NCBI GenBank assembly: GCA_020846875.1 | Contig: JADLDB010000101.1 | Coordinates: 1 to 64,000 of the forward strand | From: Myxococcales bacterium | GTDB lineage: Bacteria > Myxococcota > Myxococcia > Myxococcales > Myxococcaceae | DNA: 64,000 nt | Direction of reading: 5' to 3' | Shown: positions 10,185 to 20,800 of the stretch, one piece after another | Layout: each line of letters opens with the position of its first letter | How positions within the stretch are numbered: the first letter of the stretch is position 1 | Notes under the pieces: generated by a model | Database searches by the model: none | What the model was told of the DNA's origin: nothing | Seen by the model: the letters and a program-made list of their open reading frames with translations, nothing else | Position numbers and translations under genes: made by a program

Positions 10185-12068
10185 GTGGCTGTTCCTCTCA
10201 CACTCAAGGTCTTCAAGGGCGAGCAGCTGGTCGCCGAGAAGGACTACGACCGGGACATCATCAAGATCGGTCGGCTGTCCTCGGCGCACCTGTGCCTCGA
10301 TGACGAGAAGGTCTCCCGCATCCACTCGGTGATCGAGGTCGCCCCCGACGGCGCCCTGTCCATCATCGACATGGGCAGCGTGGAGGGCACCTTCGTCAAC
10401 GGCAAGCGCGTCAACAAGGGCACGCTGCAGTTCGGCGACGAGATCAAGATCGGCAACACCACCATCAAGGTGGACAAGGCCGGCGCCGTCGCCTCCATCG
10501 CGCCTTCCATCGCGCCCGTCACTGGCGACGCCACCATCCCCGTTGCCGCCCCGGTGGTGCAGGCCGTCGCCGAGCCCGCGCCGGTGGCCCAGGCCTTCGC
10601 CGCGGAGCCCGCGCCCATGCCGGTGCAGGTCCCTCAGTCCGCGCCCCCCCCGCCTCCGGTGCAGGACGAGCAGTCGGGCGCCGCGGTCCGGGGCCGTCCG
10701 CGCCGCCGCAAGGGCACCGGGCCGCTTGGCCTGGAGCTGCGCTTCCTCTGGGGCGACCAGATGGTGGGCGAGTACTTCCTCCACCCGGGCGTCACGCGCG
10801 CCTTCAGGGTCGGCACCCTCAAGGGCGTCGACTTCGAGATGGGTGACTCGCTGTTCAGCGGCCCGTCCTTCGACGTGGTGCGGGTCGGTCCGGCCGGCGC
10901 CCAGCTGCGCTTCACCTCGAAGATGAAGGGTGAGCTGCAGCGTCGCTTCGGCGACGAGACGATGACCCTGGAGGAGGCGAAGAAGCGCGGCGCCGCGTCC
11001 AACGACGGCGACGCCTACTCCATCACCCTGGCCAACGACGACTTCGCCTGGGTCGATCTGGGCGGCGTGGTGATCGAGGTCTTCTTCCAGCCCGCTCCCA
11101 AGCCGGTCCTGGTGCCCTTCAGCGAGGCCGTCGACTTCACCGTCCTCAACATCTTCCTGGTGTGCTTCTTCCTCGGCGCGCTCTTCGTGATCAGCGCCGC
11201 CAACCGGGACGCGGAAGGTGAAGCGTTCGACGACGAGCTCAACTCCAACCAGGCGCGCATCGCCAAGCTGCTGATCAAGCCGCCCGAGAAGAACCCGATC
11301 CTCCAGAGGTTCGAGAAGCAGAAGAAGGACGCGGGCGAGATCGCCCAGAAGCACAAGGGCGACGAGGGCGGCATGGGCAAGAAGGACGCGCCCAAGCGCT
11401 CGGCGCACGCGGCGCCCAAGGGCGATCCCAACAACAAGGATCAGGCCCGGCTGCTGGCCGCGAAGATCTTCGGTGGCTCGAGCGGCGGCATCTCCACCAT
11501 CTTCGGGCACCAGGGCCTCGGCGGTGAGCTGAAGAGCGCCATGGGCAACATGTTCGGCGCGGCGCCCGGTGACGCCCAGGGCTTCGGCGGGCTGGGCCTG
11601 CGCGGCTCGGGCTCCGGCGGCGGCGGCGTCGGTGACACCATCGGCATCGGCGGCATCGGCACCAAGGGGCGCGGCGGCGGCACCGGCGGCTATGGCTCCG
11701 GCGTCGGCGTGCTCGGCGGCAAGAAGGGCGTGGACATCGGGATCACCTCGTCGGACCCGGTCGTCATGGGCTCACTGGACAAGGAGCTGATCCGCAAGGT
11801 CATCCACGCCAACCGCGGGCAGATCCGCTTCTGCTACGAGGCCCAGTTGAACCGCTTCCCGAAGCTGGAAGGCAAGGTGGCGATCAAGTTCGTCATCTCT
11901 CCGTCCGGCAGCGTGGCGTCGTCCTCGGTGGCCCAGTCCACCGTCGGCAACCCCGAGCTGGAGACCTGCGTGGCCGGCCGCGTCCGCACGTGGATGTTCC
12001 CCAAGCCCAAGGGCGGCGGCGTGGTGATCGTCACGTACCCGTTCATCTTCAAGCAGTCGGGGCAGTGA
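10185..12068 (+). CDS. gltG: Gliding motility protein GltG (FHA domain, one TM span, TonB-like C-terminus)
   Basis: The protein has 627 residues. An N-terminal FHA domain (about 1-100) has the phosphothreonine-binding signature IGR near 29, VSRIHSVIE near 43 and GTFVNGKRVNKG near 67. A Pro/Ala linker and a second basic globular region (about 175-300) follow. One transmembrane helix lies near 315-338 (VLNIFLVCFFLGALFVI). The periplasmic part has a Lys-rich stretch, a Gly-rich linker (about 440-520) and a C-terminal AgmX/PglI (TonB-like) domain from about 534, with a CYEAQL motif. In Myxococcus GltG is an inner-membrane part of the gliding machine linked to the AglRQS motor. The GTG start has AGGAGG eight bases upstream. 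It lies between gltF and gltH. Confidence 0.88.
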   Translation: MAVPLTLKVFKGEQLVAEKDYDRDIIKIGRLSSAHLCLDDEKVSRIHSVIEVAPDGALSIIDMGSVEGTFVNGKRVNKGTLQFGDEIKIGNTTIKVDKAGAVASIAPSIAPVTGDATIPVAAPVVQAVAEPAPVAQAFAAEPAPMPVQVPQSAPPPPPVQDEQSGAAVRGRPRRRKGTGPLGLELRFLWGDQMVGEYFLHPGVTRAFRVGTLKGVDFEMGDSLFSGPSFDVVRVGPAGAQLRFTSKMKGELQRRFGDETMTLEEAKKRGAASNDGDAYSITLANDDFAWVDLGGVVIEVFFQPAPKPVLVPFSEAVDFTVLNIFLVCFFLGALFVISAANRDAEGEAFDDELNSNQARIAKLLIKPPEKNPILQRFEKQKKDAGEIAQKHKGDEGGMGKKDAPKRSAHAAPKGDPNNKDQARLLAAKIFGGSSGGISTIFGHQGLGGELKSAMGNMFGAAPGDAQGFGGLGLRGSGSGGGGVGDTIGIGGIGTKGRGGGTGGYGSGVGVLGGKKGVDIGITSSDPVVMGSLDKELIRKVIHANRGQIRFCYEAQLNRFPKLEGKVAIKFVISPSGSVASSSVAQSTVGNPELETCVAGRVRTWMFPKPKGGGVVIVTYPFIFKQSGQ

Positions 12069-12085
12069 TCGTTGTGTGAATTGCC

Positions 12086-12130
12086 GCGGCCTCCGTCCTC
12101 CTTCGCAGGGCGGGGGCCGCCGCCTTTTCT
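12086..12130 (+). terminator. Rho-independent terminator after gltG
   Basis: A 14-bp stem with two G-U pairs (12086-12099 with 12107-12120) and a 7-base loop is followed by CGCC and TTTTCTT. It would separate the gltFG transcript from gltH. Confidence 0.7.
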
Positions 12131-12178
12131 TCGATGTTCTCGTCACGCCCCACCGGCTGGGCTAGGGTTCGCCTTCGC

Positions 12179-12805
12179 ATGACGCGTCTTCCTCGGCTGG
12201 CCTGGGTGGTGAGCTGTCTGGTCTCCTCGCTCGCGTTCGCCCAGGCGAAGGCGGTCGAGGACAAGAAGGCGATCGCGTACAACGAGATCGAGCGCGGCTT
12301 CTTCTTCGAGGCCCGGGGCGGCTTCTGGTCGGTCGTCAACCCGCCCACCACCGCCGGTGGCACCACCTACTTCTCGCCGGGCCTGGCGGCGCAGGTGGAC
12401 ATGGGCTTCGACCTGGGCGAGCGCGTGTCGCCCAGCCTCTTCTTCCTCGCCGCCACCAACTCGATGAAGAGCGACTATACGGGCCTGTCCGCCAACGGCA
12501 CCGTGTCCGGCGACTTCAGCACCATGGCGCCCGGCGCCCAGGTGAAGGTGCGGATCGTCGGCTTCGACGACAGCCAGGAGGTCAAGCGCACCTGGATCTA
12601 CGCGCGCGGTGGGGCGGCGGTCGTCTTCTACAGCCCGTCCAGCCTGCTGCCGACGCTGGACGTGCTGATCACCGCCGGCCCGGGCGTGGAGTACTTCACC
12701 CGGCTGCGGCACTTCAGCATCGGCATCGAGGCCAACTTCAACTTCATGGTCCTCACCCAGTCGATCGGCTTCTCGGTGCTCCCCACGGTCAAGTACGCGT
12801 TCTGA
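12179..12805 (+). CDS. gltH: Outer-membrane beta-barrel gliding protein GltH/CglE
   Basis: The protein has 208 residues. A signal peptide ends SSLAFA-QAKA near residue 21. The mature part alternates short amphipathic strands (FFFEARGGFW, PGLAAQVDMGFDLG, WIYARGGAAVVFY, FSIGIEANFNFMV) and ends in a C-terminal aromatic strand KYAF. This is the signature of a small outer-membrane barrel. The size and the place between gltG and the gltI region match gltH (cglE) of the Myxococcus A-motility cluster, whose product is an outer-membrane part of the gliding complex. The ATG at 12179 is chosen from the signal peptide. A terminator precedes it, so it needs its own promoter, which I could not place with confidence. 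Confidence 0.75.
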   Translation: MTRLPRLAWVVSCLVSSLAFAQAKAVEDKKAIAYNEIERGFFFEARGGFWSVVNPPTTAGGTTYFSPGLAAQVDMGFDLGERVSPSLFFLAATNSMKSDYTGLSANGTVSGDFSTMAPGAQVKVRIVGFDDSQEVKRTWIYARGGAAVVFYSPSSLLPTLDVLITAGPGVEYFTRLRHFSIGIEANFNFMVLTQSIGFSVLPTVKYAF

Positions 12806-12872
12806 CCGAGGGATCTCACAAAGCGACAGCACCACTTGACGGAACGGGGGCTTTGAGGCCAAGGGCACCCGT

Positions 12873-14762
12873 ATGACTACTCAGGACACCAAGGGGAAGG
12901 GCCCCGGGCAGGGCGGCCGGGGACGCCGGGAAGGTTTCTCGTTCGGCGACAAGGAAGGCCGCGGCGGTCGCGGCGGGCGGGACGGCCGCGATGGGCGCGG
13001 CGGGCGCGATCGCAAGGGCGGCGGCGCTTCGTACCGCGTCGTCAACGAGCTCTCTGCGGTGGAGAAGGCGCTGACGAAGCTGGACTTCGCGGCCATGAAG
13101 GGCCCGCTGGACGAGGTGCTGCGCGCGCTCAAGCCGCTGCACCTCAAGTCCCTTGAGGACCTCGATCTCAACACCCGCGGCAAGCTGATCACCTCGCTGA
13201 TGCGGGTGGTGCGCGCCCCCAAGCCGAAGCCGACCGAGGGCGGCGCTCCGGCGGACGCGGCGGCGCCGGCTGCCGAGACTGCTCCCTCCGAGGCTCCTCC
13301 GTCTGACGCTGCTCCGTCCGAGGCCCCTGCCTCCGAGGCTCCGCCGTCTGAGTCCGCATCCTCCGAGGCCACGCCGTCTGAGGTTGCTGCGACCGAGGCT
13401 GCTCCGGCCGCCAGCTCCGATGCGCCGCCGTCCGAGGCCGGGCCTCTTGAAGCGGCGACGGGTGCGGTCGAGGCCTCCGCCGCCCCCGCGCAGTCGGTGG
13501 CGGCTCCCACGGCGCCGGCGATCGATCCCGTCACCACCGCCTGGCGTGAGGCGCTCTTCGTCGTCGGCCTCATCTGGCGAGCCGTGGCCGACACGGATCG
13601 CGCCAGCGGCGCCTTCGAGGCCGCCGGCCGCCAGCCCACCGACGCCGAGCTGGCTGCCCCTCCGCGCGCCGAGCGCCCCGAGCGCCCCGAGCGCCCCGGG
13701 CGTGGTCCGCGCGCAGAAAGAGGGCCTCGCGCCGAGCGTGGCCCCCGCCCGGAGCGGCGGGACAAGCGGGAGACCCACGGGCCCTTCGTCACCTCCGGTG
13801 ACTGGCAGAAGGACGCCCAGCGCCTCGAGGAGCTGGGCCGCACCCGCGACGCCGGCCGCATTCACGAGAAGCACCAGTCGTACGCCGCCGCCGCGCGGAT
13901 GTTCGAGATCGGCGGAGATCTCAGGGCCGCGCTGCGCAACGCCGTGCTGGGCAAGCTGGACGAGGTCGTCACCGCGCTCAGCGCGAAGGCCAAGCCCGAG
14001 GACGTGGTGGACGCGCTTCAGCGCGCCCAGGCCTGGGACAAGCTGATGGAGTTCCACGTCGCGAAGAGCGACTTCGACGCCATCGCCCGCCTCTACGAGC
14101 GCGCCGTGCAGTTCGATCAGGCCGGCCTCGCGTGGGAGCGCGCCGGCAAGCTGTCTCTGGCCCGCAAGGCCTATGAGCGCGCGAAGGACGGCGCCGGCGC
14201 GGCTCGGGTGAGGGACCTCGAGGTGAAGAAGCTGGTGGAGCGCGGCGACAAGCTGGGCGCGGCCACGCTGCTGGTCGGGGCCGGCATGAAGGCTGAGGCG
14301 CTCGAGCTGCTCAAGGCGCTGGCTGGCCCCAAGGCCTACCACTTCATGGAGAAGCTCAAGCTGAAGGACGAGGCGAAGGCCTACGCCCAGGCCGAGCTGG
14401 AGAAGGCCCAGGCCGCCGGCGATCTGGTCCAGAAGGCGCGCTGGCTGGAGGTGACGGGCGAGCTGAAGGCCGCCGCGGAGACCTTCCTCGCCGCGGATCG
14501 CAAGGTGAACGCCGCCCACGTCTTCGAGGCGCTCAAGGAGTTCGGCAAGGCCGCCGAGCTGCTCGAGGCCGCCGGGCACCTGGACAAGGCCCAGGCCAAC
14601 TTCGAGAAGGCCGGCGACCAGGCCAACGCCGAGCGCGTCAAGGCGCTCCCCCGGCCCGAGCCGAAGCCGAAGCCCGAGCGCGACGGCGCGGCCACCGAGG
14701 CCCTGCCGCCGCCGAATGGCGTCGACGGCCCTGCGCCCAACGGCTCCCGCGTCAGTCCCTGA
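12873..14762 (+). CDS. Gly/Arg-rich and TPR-like cytoplasmic protein of the glt cluster
   Basis: The protein has 629 residues and no signal peptide. Residues 1-55 are a basic Gly/Arg stretch with RGGRGG-type boxes. Residues about 60-115 form a charged helical segment. Residues about 120-225 are low complexity with a recurring (A/P)SEAP-type repeat. Residues about 260-300 repeat RAERGP/PERPE. The rest (about 305-600) is a run of helical hairpins (YERAVQFDQAGLAWERAGK and similar) resembling TPR repeats. It lies between gltH and gltI, where Myxococcus has one or two genes without an established gliding role. It could be a scaffold or nucleic-acid-binding protein. Function unknown; it is a good candidate for an unassigned component. 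Confidence 0.7.
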   Translation: MTTQDTKGKGPGQGGRGRREGFSFGDKEGRGGRGGRDGRDGRGGRDRKGGGASYRVVNELSAVEKALTKLDFAAMKGPLDEVLRALKPLHLKSLEDLDLNTRGKLITSLMRVVRAPKPKPTEGGAPADAAAPAAETAPSEAPPSDAAPSEAPASEAPPSESASSEATPSEVAATEAAPAASSDAPPSEAGPLEAATGAVEASAAPAQSVAAPTAPAIDPVTTAWREALFVVGLIWRAVADTDRASGAFEAAGRQPTDAELAAPPRAERPERPERPGRGPRAERGPRAERGPRPERRDKRETHGPFVTSGDWQKDAQRLEELGRTRDAGRIHEKHQSYAAAARMFEIGGDLRAALRNAVLGKLDEVVTALSAKAKPEDVVDALQRAQAWDKLMEFHVAKSDFDAIARLYERAVQFDQAGLAWERAGKLSLARKAYERAKDGAGAARVRDLEVKKLVERGDKLGAATLLVGAGMKAEALELLKALAGPKAYHFMEKLKLKDEAKAYAQAELEKAQAAGDLVQKARWLEVTGELKAAAETFLAADRKVNAAHVFEALKEFGKAAELLEAAGHLDKAQANFEKAGDQANAERVKALPRPEPKPKPERDGAATEALPPPNGVDGPAPNGSRVSP

Positions 14763-14833
14763 TCGTCCGTTGAAGCACCTGAATTCATAATCGTTTTCCT
14801 CAAGGGAAAGGGTAGAGTCCCACCCGCTCCCCC

Positions 14834-17800
14834 ATGGGAAATCCAGCCGAGAAGCCGTTTGGCGAGGTGGAGGCCAGCCTCGAGAAGACTGGGCGTGTCG
14901 ACGAGCTGATTCGCCTCTACGAGTCCCGCTCGCGCGAGGTGCCGAAGCCTGAAGAGGCGGCGCACCTGCTGTGCCGCGCGGCCGATCTCGCCCGCGAGCG
15001 CCTGCGCAACCCCGTGCGGGCCGAGGAGCTGTTGCGCCGCGCGCTCGTCTACTCCCCCAACGCCCGCGAGGCCCTGGACGGCCTGAAGGCGATCGCCGAA
15101 GGGCGCAACGACTCCGCGATGTTGGTGGAGGTGCTGGAGAAGCTGGCGCTCACCGCTCACGGCACCGACGCCGCGGCCCTCTACCTGCGCGCCGCCGAAC
15201 TCGCCGAGACGAAGCTGTCACGCCGCGATCGCGCCGTCGTCAACTACCAGCTCGCCTCCCGCGCCGCCCCGCAGGAGCGGCAGGCCTACCAGAAGGCGAG
15301 GCGGCTGCTGCTCCTCGACGGGCGCTACGCCGCCGCCTTCGACAGCCTGGAGCGTGAGCGCACCGCCCTGGGCGATCGCGAGCTGCTCGAGGACTACGTG
15401 TCCTTCGCCGAGTCGCTGGTGCTGGTGCCGCAGGAGCACGCGCTGGCCACCAAGTCGCTGGTGCGCGCGCTGGCGATCGACGGGAAGAACGCCCGCGCCC
15501 AGGCCGCCCAGAAGGAGCTCAGCAAGCTCGAGTACACCTGGCGCGATCGGATCAAGCAGCTCAAGGCCCAGTCGCTCGAGGAGCGCGATCGCCGCACCGC
15601 CGCCCGCATGTCGCTGCAGGTGGCGCGCCTGTACGCCTTCTACGAGCCGGCCGCGGTGGACAAGGTGAAGGAGGCGATCGACCGCTGCTTCGCCCTCTGG
15701 CCCGCCATGCCCGACGCGCTCGAGCTGCTCGAGCACACCGCCGCCAAGGCCGGGGACGTCCGCGTGGCGTTGACCGTCTTCTCCAAGCTGGCCGGGGACA
15801 CCCGCGACAAGCAGGCCAAGTGCGATCTGTACCTGCGCATCGGCCAGGTGCTGCTGGGCAAGCTGAACGATCGCGCGGAGGCCTCGGTCGCCTTCGAGAA
15901 CGCGTCCAAGGCCGATCCGTCGCGGCCCGACGCCGCCGAATTGGCCAGCGAGTGCCTGATCGAGCTGGGCAAGAAGGAGGAGGGCGTGGGGGTGCTGGAG
16001 CGCCACCTCGCCGCGCTCAAGGATCGGCACGCGCAGGTCACCCTGCGCCTCACCCTGTCGGAGCTCTGCCAGAAGCTGCTCAAGGACGCGGCGGGGGCGC
16101 GCGGCCACGCCGAGGAGGCCTTCAAGCTCGATCCCAACAACGCGCAGGTGGCCTGGCGCCTGGCCTCGCTGTACGCCGACGAGGGGATGCTGGACGGGCT
16201 GTGGCCGGTGCTCGATCTCGCCGTCTCCGCGCCACGGTTGATCGCCGATCGCGTGGGCCTGTGCGAGCTGGCCGCCATGCTGTGTGAGGACGCGAAGGAT
16301 CCGAAGCGGGCCTTCCGCGCGCTGTCGCTGGCGCTGCCGCTCGATCCGGCGCGCGCCTCGCTGCTCACCTCGCTCAAGGCCGCCGCGGAGAAGGCAGGGG
16401 AGGAGAGCGAGCTGGCGCTCTCGCTGCGCCGCGCCGCGCAGGTGGCGCCCCCCGAGGCGCAGGAAGGCCTGTGGCGGGCCCTGGGGCAGTTGCTCCAGAA
16501 GCTGGGCCGCCCGGCCGAGGCGCAGGAGGCCTGGCTCGAGGTGCAGAAGCGCCACGGGGACGACGCCGAGGCCGCCGCCACCCTCGCCGCGCTGCGCAAG
16601 GCGCTGACCGAGGAGCCTCAGGATCCCCGCTCGAAGCTGGAAGCCGAGGCCCGCCGCCTGGAGGCCTCCGCCGCCGATCCCGCGGCCTCCGCCGCCGTCT
16701 ACCGGAAGATCCTGGAGCTCGATCCGGACAGCGTCGCCACGCTCAAGAAGCTGGGGGCCGCCGCCGCCAGCCTGGCGCAGTGGGAAGAGGTGGCCACCGT
16801 GGCCGAGCGGCTGATGGCGCTGGCCGACTCGCCCGCCGAGCGCCAGGAGTGGCGCGCCCGCCTGGCGCAGCTCTACGCCGAGCGCCTGGGCCGCAAGGAC
16901 GAGTCCGCGCGCATCTACCTGAACCTCCTCACGGAGGGGAACGAGAGCGCCTCGGTGGTGGGCGGCCTGGAGCGCCTGGCCTCTCAGGGCGTGCGCCAGG
17001 CGGACATCAGCCGCGCCCTGGCCCCCCTCTACGCCCGCGCCGGTGACTACCAGCGGCAGGTGGCGTCGCTGCTGGTGCAGCTCGCCTCGGTGCAGGAGAA
17101 GGACGAGCAGAAGAGCCTGCTGACCCTGCTGGCGGACACCACCGAGAAGCACCTCGCGGACGTGCGCGGCGCGCTCGACCTGCGCCTGCGCGGCCTCAAG
17201 CTCGATCCGGCTGACTCCACCTTCCGCGCCGAGTCGGTCCGCCTGTCCCGCGCGCTCAAGGCCCAGCAGGAAGTGGCCCGCGCCTTCACTGAGCTGGTGG
17301 CGAAGGTGGAGGACGTGGCGCTCGCCGTCTCCCTCGCCCAGGAAGCTGGAGAGCTGGCCGAAGAGACCGGGGCCATCGACGACGCGGCCGCCGCGCTCAA
17401 GGCCGGGCTGGCCCGCAGCGCCGATCACGCCGCGCTGCTCGAGCGCCTCACCGCCACCTACAGCCGCGCCCACCGGTGGGCCGACTGCGATCAGGTCCTG
17501 CGCCAGCGCGTCGCCCTGGCCCAGGGCGAGGACAAGGTCGCCTTGTGCCTGCAGTTGGCCGAGGTGAGCAGCGAGCTCAGTCGCCCACGGGAGGCGGCGG
17601 CCGCGCTGCAGGAGGCGATCAAGGCCGGCGCGAAGGAGCTCGAGCACCTGCCCCGGCTGGTCCAGTTGCTGGAGGCCGGCGGACAGCTCAAGGAGCTCAC
17701 CGAGGCGCAGGCGCGGCTGATCGCGCTCTACGAGCAGAGCGGCGACAAGGAGCGGGCCAGCGCGCTGGGCCTGGCGCGGGCGCGGATCCTCGAGACGGCG

Positions 17801-20800
17801 CTGGGCGACAAGGCCGAGGCCATTCGCCGGTACGCCGAGGTGCTCGCGAAGAAGGCGACGGATCCGGACGCGATCGCCGCGCTGGAGAACCTGCTCAACG
17901 AGCCGAAGCACCGGGAAGCGGCGGCGCGCGCGCTGCTGCCCGCCTACGAGGCGTCCACCGATCACCGCAAGCAGGTCTCGGCCCTGGCGGTGCTGGCCGA
18001 CGCGGCGAAGGACTCGCTGGAGCGGATCACCTGCCTCAAGCGTGCCGCCGAGCTGCACACTCTGCACCTGCGCCAGCCCGAGCAGGCCTTCGCCTCGCTG
18101 GCCCAGGCGATGCGGATCGCGCCCGACGACGTGGCCATCAGGGAAGGCGCCCGGGCTGCCGCCGAGGACGCGGACGCGCTGGACAGCTACGCCGAGGTGC
18201 TGGAGGAGGTCGTCGAGGCTGGCGCCGGCCCCACCGCCCTGGCGCTGCACCGCGAGCTCGCCGACGTCTACGAGAAGAAGCTGGCCCAGCAGGATCCGGC
18301 GGTGAAGCACCTGCACGCGGTGCTGCAGCTGGACGCCAAGCACGCCGACGCGCTGAGAGCCCTGCAGCGGCTGCACCGGGCCCGCGAGGAGTGGCACGAG
18401 CTGGTGCCGATCATCGAGCTGCTGGCCACGCTGGAGGCCGATCCCGGGGCCCGCAGCGAGCTGGATCGCGAGGCGGCGCAGCTGTCCGAGCAGCGACTGC
18501 AGGACCTGGAGCGCGCGGCGGTGAACTGGCGGCAGATCGCCGCCCGGGACGTCCTGCACCGGGAAGCGGCGGGAGCGCTCGATCGCCTCTATGGAGAGCT
18601 GGATCGCCCGCAGGAGCTGGCCTTCGCCCTGGAGCTGCGCCGCAACCAGGAAGGGCAGAGCCCTCAGGGGCGGGAGCTGGCCTTCCGCCTGGCGGCCCTG
18701 CGTCAGAATCGGCTCAACGACGCGCGCGGGGCGCTGGAGGTGTACCGGCAGATCCTCGCTGAGGATCCAGAGCACGCCGGCGCCCGCGAGGCGATGGAAG
18801 GGTGGGCGCGGTCCGCCGGCCCCGAGAGCGCCGCGGCCGCGGAGATGCTCGATCCGGTGTTGTCGCTCACCGGCGATCACCAGAAGCGCATCGCCATTCG
18901 CGAGGCGCGCCAGGCCCACGCCACCACCGTGACGGAGCGCGCGCGGCTGGCTCATGAGATCCGCGCCATCCTCGAGCGTGACCTCGGCCAGCCCGAGGCC
19001 GCCTTCATGAACGCGCTCAAGGCCTTCACCGACGGCCTCGATCGCGAGGAGATCCAGCCGGAGCTCGAACGCCTGGCCCGCGAGACCGGATCCTTCGACG
19101 CGCTGGCGGAGATCTACGAGACGACCGCGGAGGAGCTCTCGCCCGAGGACGAGCACGGGTTGCCGCTGCTCCGCCGCGCCGCCGAGCTCCGCGAACAGCT
19201 GGGGGAGACCGAGGACGCCACCCGGGTGTGGAAGCTGCTGCTGGAGCGCTCCCCCAAGGATCGCCAGGCGCTGGACAGCCTGTCCCGCCTCTACGAGAAG
19301 TCGCAGAACGCGAAGAGCCTGTCCGACGTGTACGCGCGGCAGGCCCAGCTCTCCCAGGATCCTTCGCAGCGCTTCGAGCTGCTGCTCAAGTCCGCCGAGG
19401 CCTACGAGTCCGCCGGCGAAGACGAGAAGGCGATCGAGGCCCTGAAGTTGGCCCTGGCGATCAAGAAGGCGCCGCAGGTGCTGCTCTCCCTGGATCGCCT
19501 CTATGGCCGCACCCGCCGCCCAGCCGAGCAGGCGGATGTGCTCGATCAGCTGGCCGCTGCCGCCGCCGAGCCTCAAGACAAGCTGGCCTTCACGGTGAAG
19601 CGCGCCCAGTTGGTGGAGAAGGAAGAGCAGTTGGTGGAGGCGATCCGCGCGTGGGGCGCGGTGCTGACGCTGGCACGGAACGATCCCCAGGCGGTGGCGG
19701 GCCTGGAGCGGCTGCTGGCTCAGGAGACGGTGCGGGTGGAGGCGGCCCGGCTGCTCGAGCCCGCCTACCGCGAGCTGTCGGATCTGAAGAAGCTGGTGGA
19801 GGTGCTGGACATCAAGCTGGGCGCTGTCGACGCGGCCCGGCGGGTGCCGCTGCTGCTCGAGATTGCCACCCTGCGCGAGGCGGTGGGCCAGAAGAAGCTG
19901 GCGCTGACCGCGCGGATCCGCGCCTTCACCGAGGCCCCCGACGACGCCGAAGTGCGCGAGGAGCTGGAGCGGCTATGCGCAGACCTGGGCGCCTTCGAGG
20001 AGCTGGCCGCGGCCTACGAGGACGCGCTCGAGCGCGGGCTGGAGGAGCCGCTGGCGGGGGAGCTCTGGCGGCGGCTGGCCGGCATCTACGGCGATCGCCT
20101 GCAGCGGCTCGATCTCGCCGCGCGCGCCTGGAACGAGGTGCTGGCCCGCGCGCCGAAGGACATGTTCGTCCTGGACGCGCTGGGGCGGATCTACCGGCGG
20201 ACCAGCCAGTTCAAGGAGCTGGCGATCGTCATGCGCCGCCAGCTGGCGCTGGAGACCAACCCCACGGTGCAGGTGAACCTGCTCTTCGAGCTGGCCAACT
20301 TGGCTGAGGAGACGCTGTCCGACAAGGGCATGGCCGCGCAGTGCTACCAGGCGATCCTCGAGAAGAAGCCTGAGGATCCCAACGCCATCAAGTTCCTGGC
20401 GCGGATCCTCGCCGAGACGGAGCGCTGGCCGGAGTTGGCCACGCTGCTGGGGCGCGAGGTGCAGTTGGCCGAAGGCCGCGGGCGGGAAGAGGAGGCGCTG
20501 GAGTTGATGGTGCGCCTCGGAAGGCTGAAGCTCACGCGTCTGGGCGACCCGAAGGGGGCGCTCACGACCTTCCAGGAGGTGCTGCGTCGCAAGGCTGCCC
20601 ACGCGGGGGCCGTCGGCGCACTCGAGGAGATGGCGCGATCCGAAAACCCACTGAAGGGCGAGGCCGCCACCACGCTGGAGCCGGTGTTCGCGAAGGAAGG
20701 CGAGCACCTGAAGCTGGTGCAGATGCTGGAGGCCCGCGTCGCCGCCGAGCCCCAGGCCACCGAGCGCGCCGCGCTCCTGCGCAAGATGGCCGAGGTCTAC

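Noticed and set aside
14763-14833. TTGAAG and CATAAT before gltI as a promoter
   Set aside because: The hexamers are only 10 bases apart, too close for a sigma70 promoter.
15218-19576. 1452-residue open frame on the minus strand opposite gltI
   Set aside because: Its product is a low-complexity Leu/Arg/Gly/His-rich sequence typical of the antisense of high-GC TPR genes, and gltI is a clear gene there. The same applies to 19973-23170 and 23957-27031 on the minus strand.
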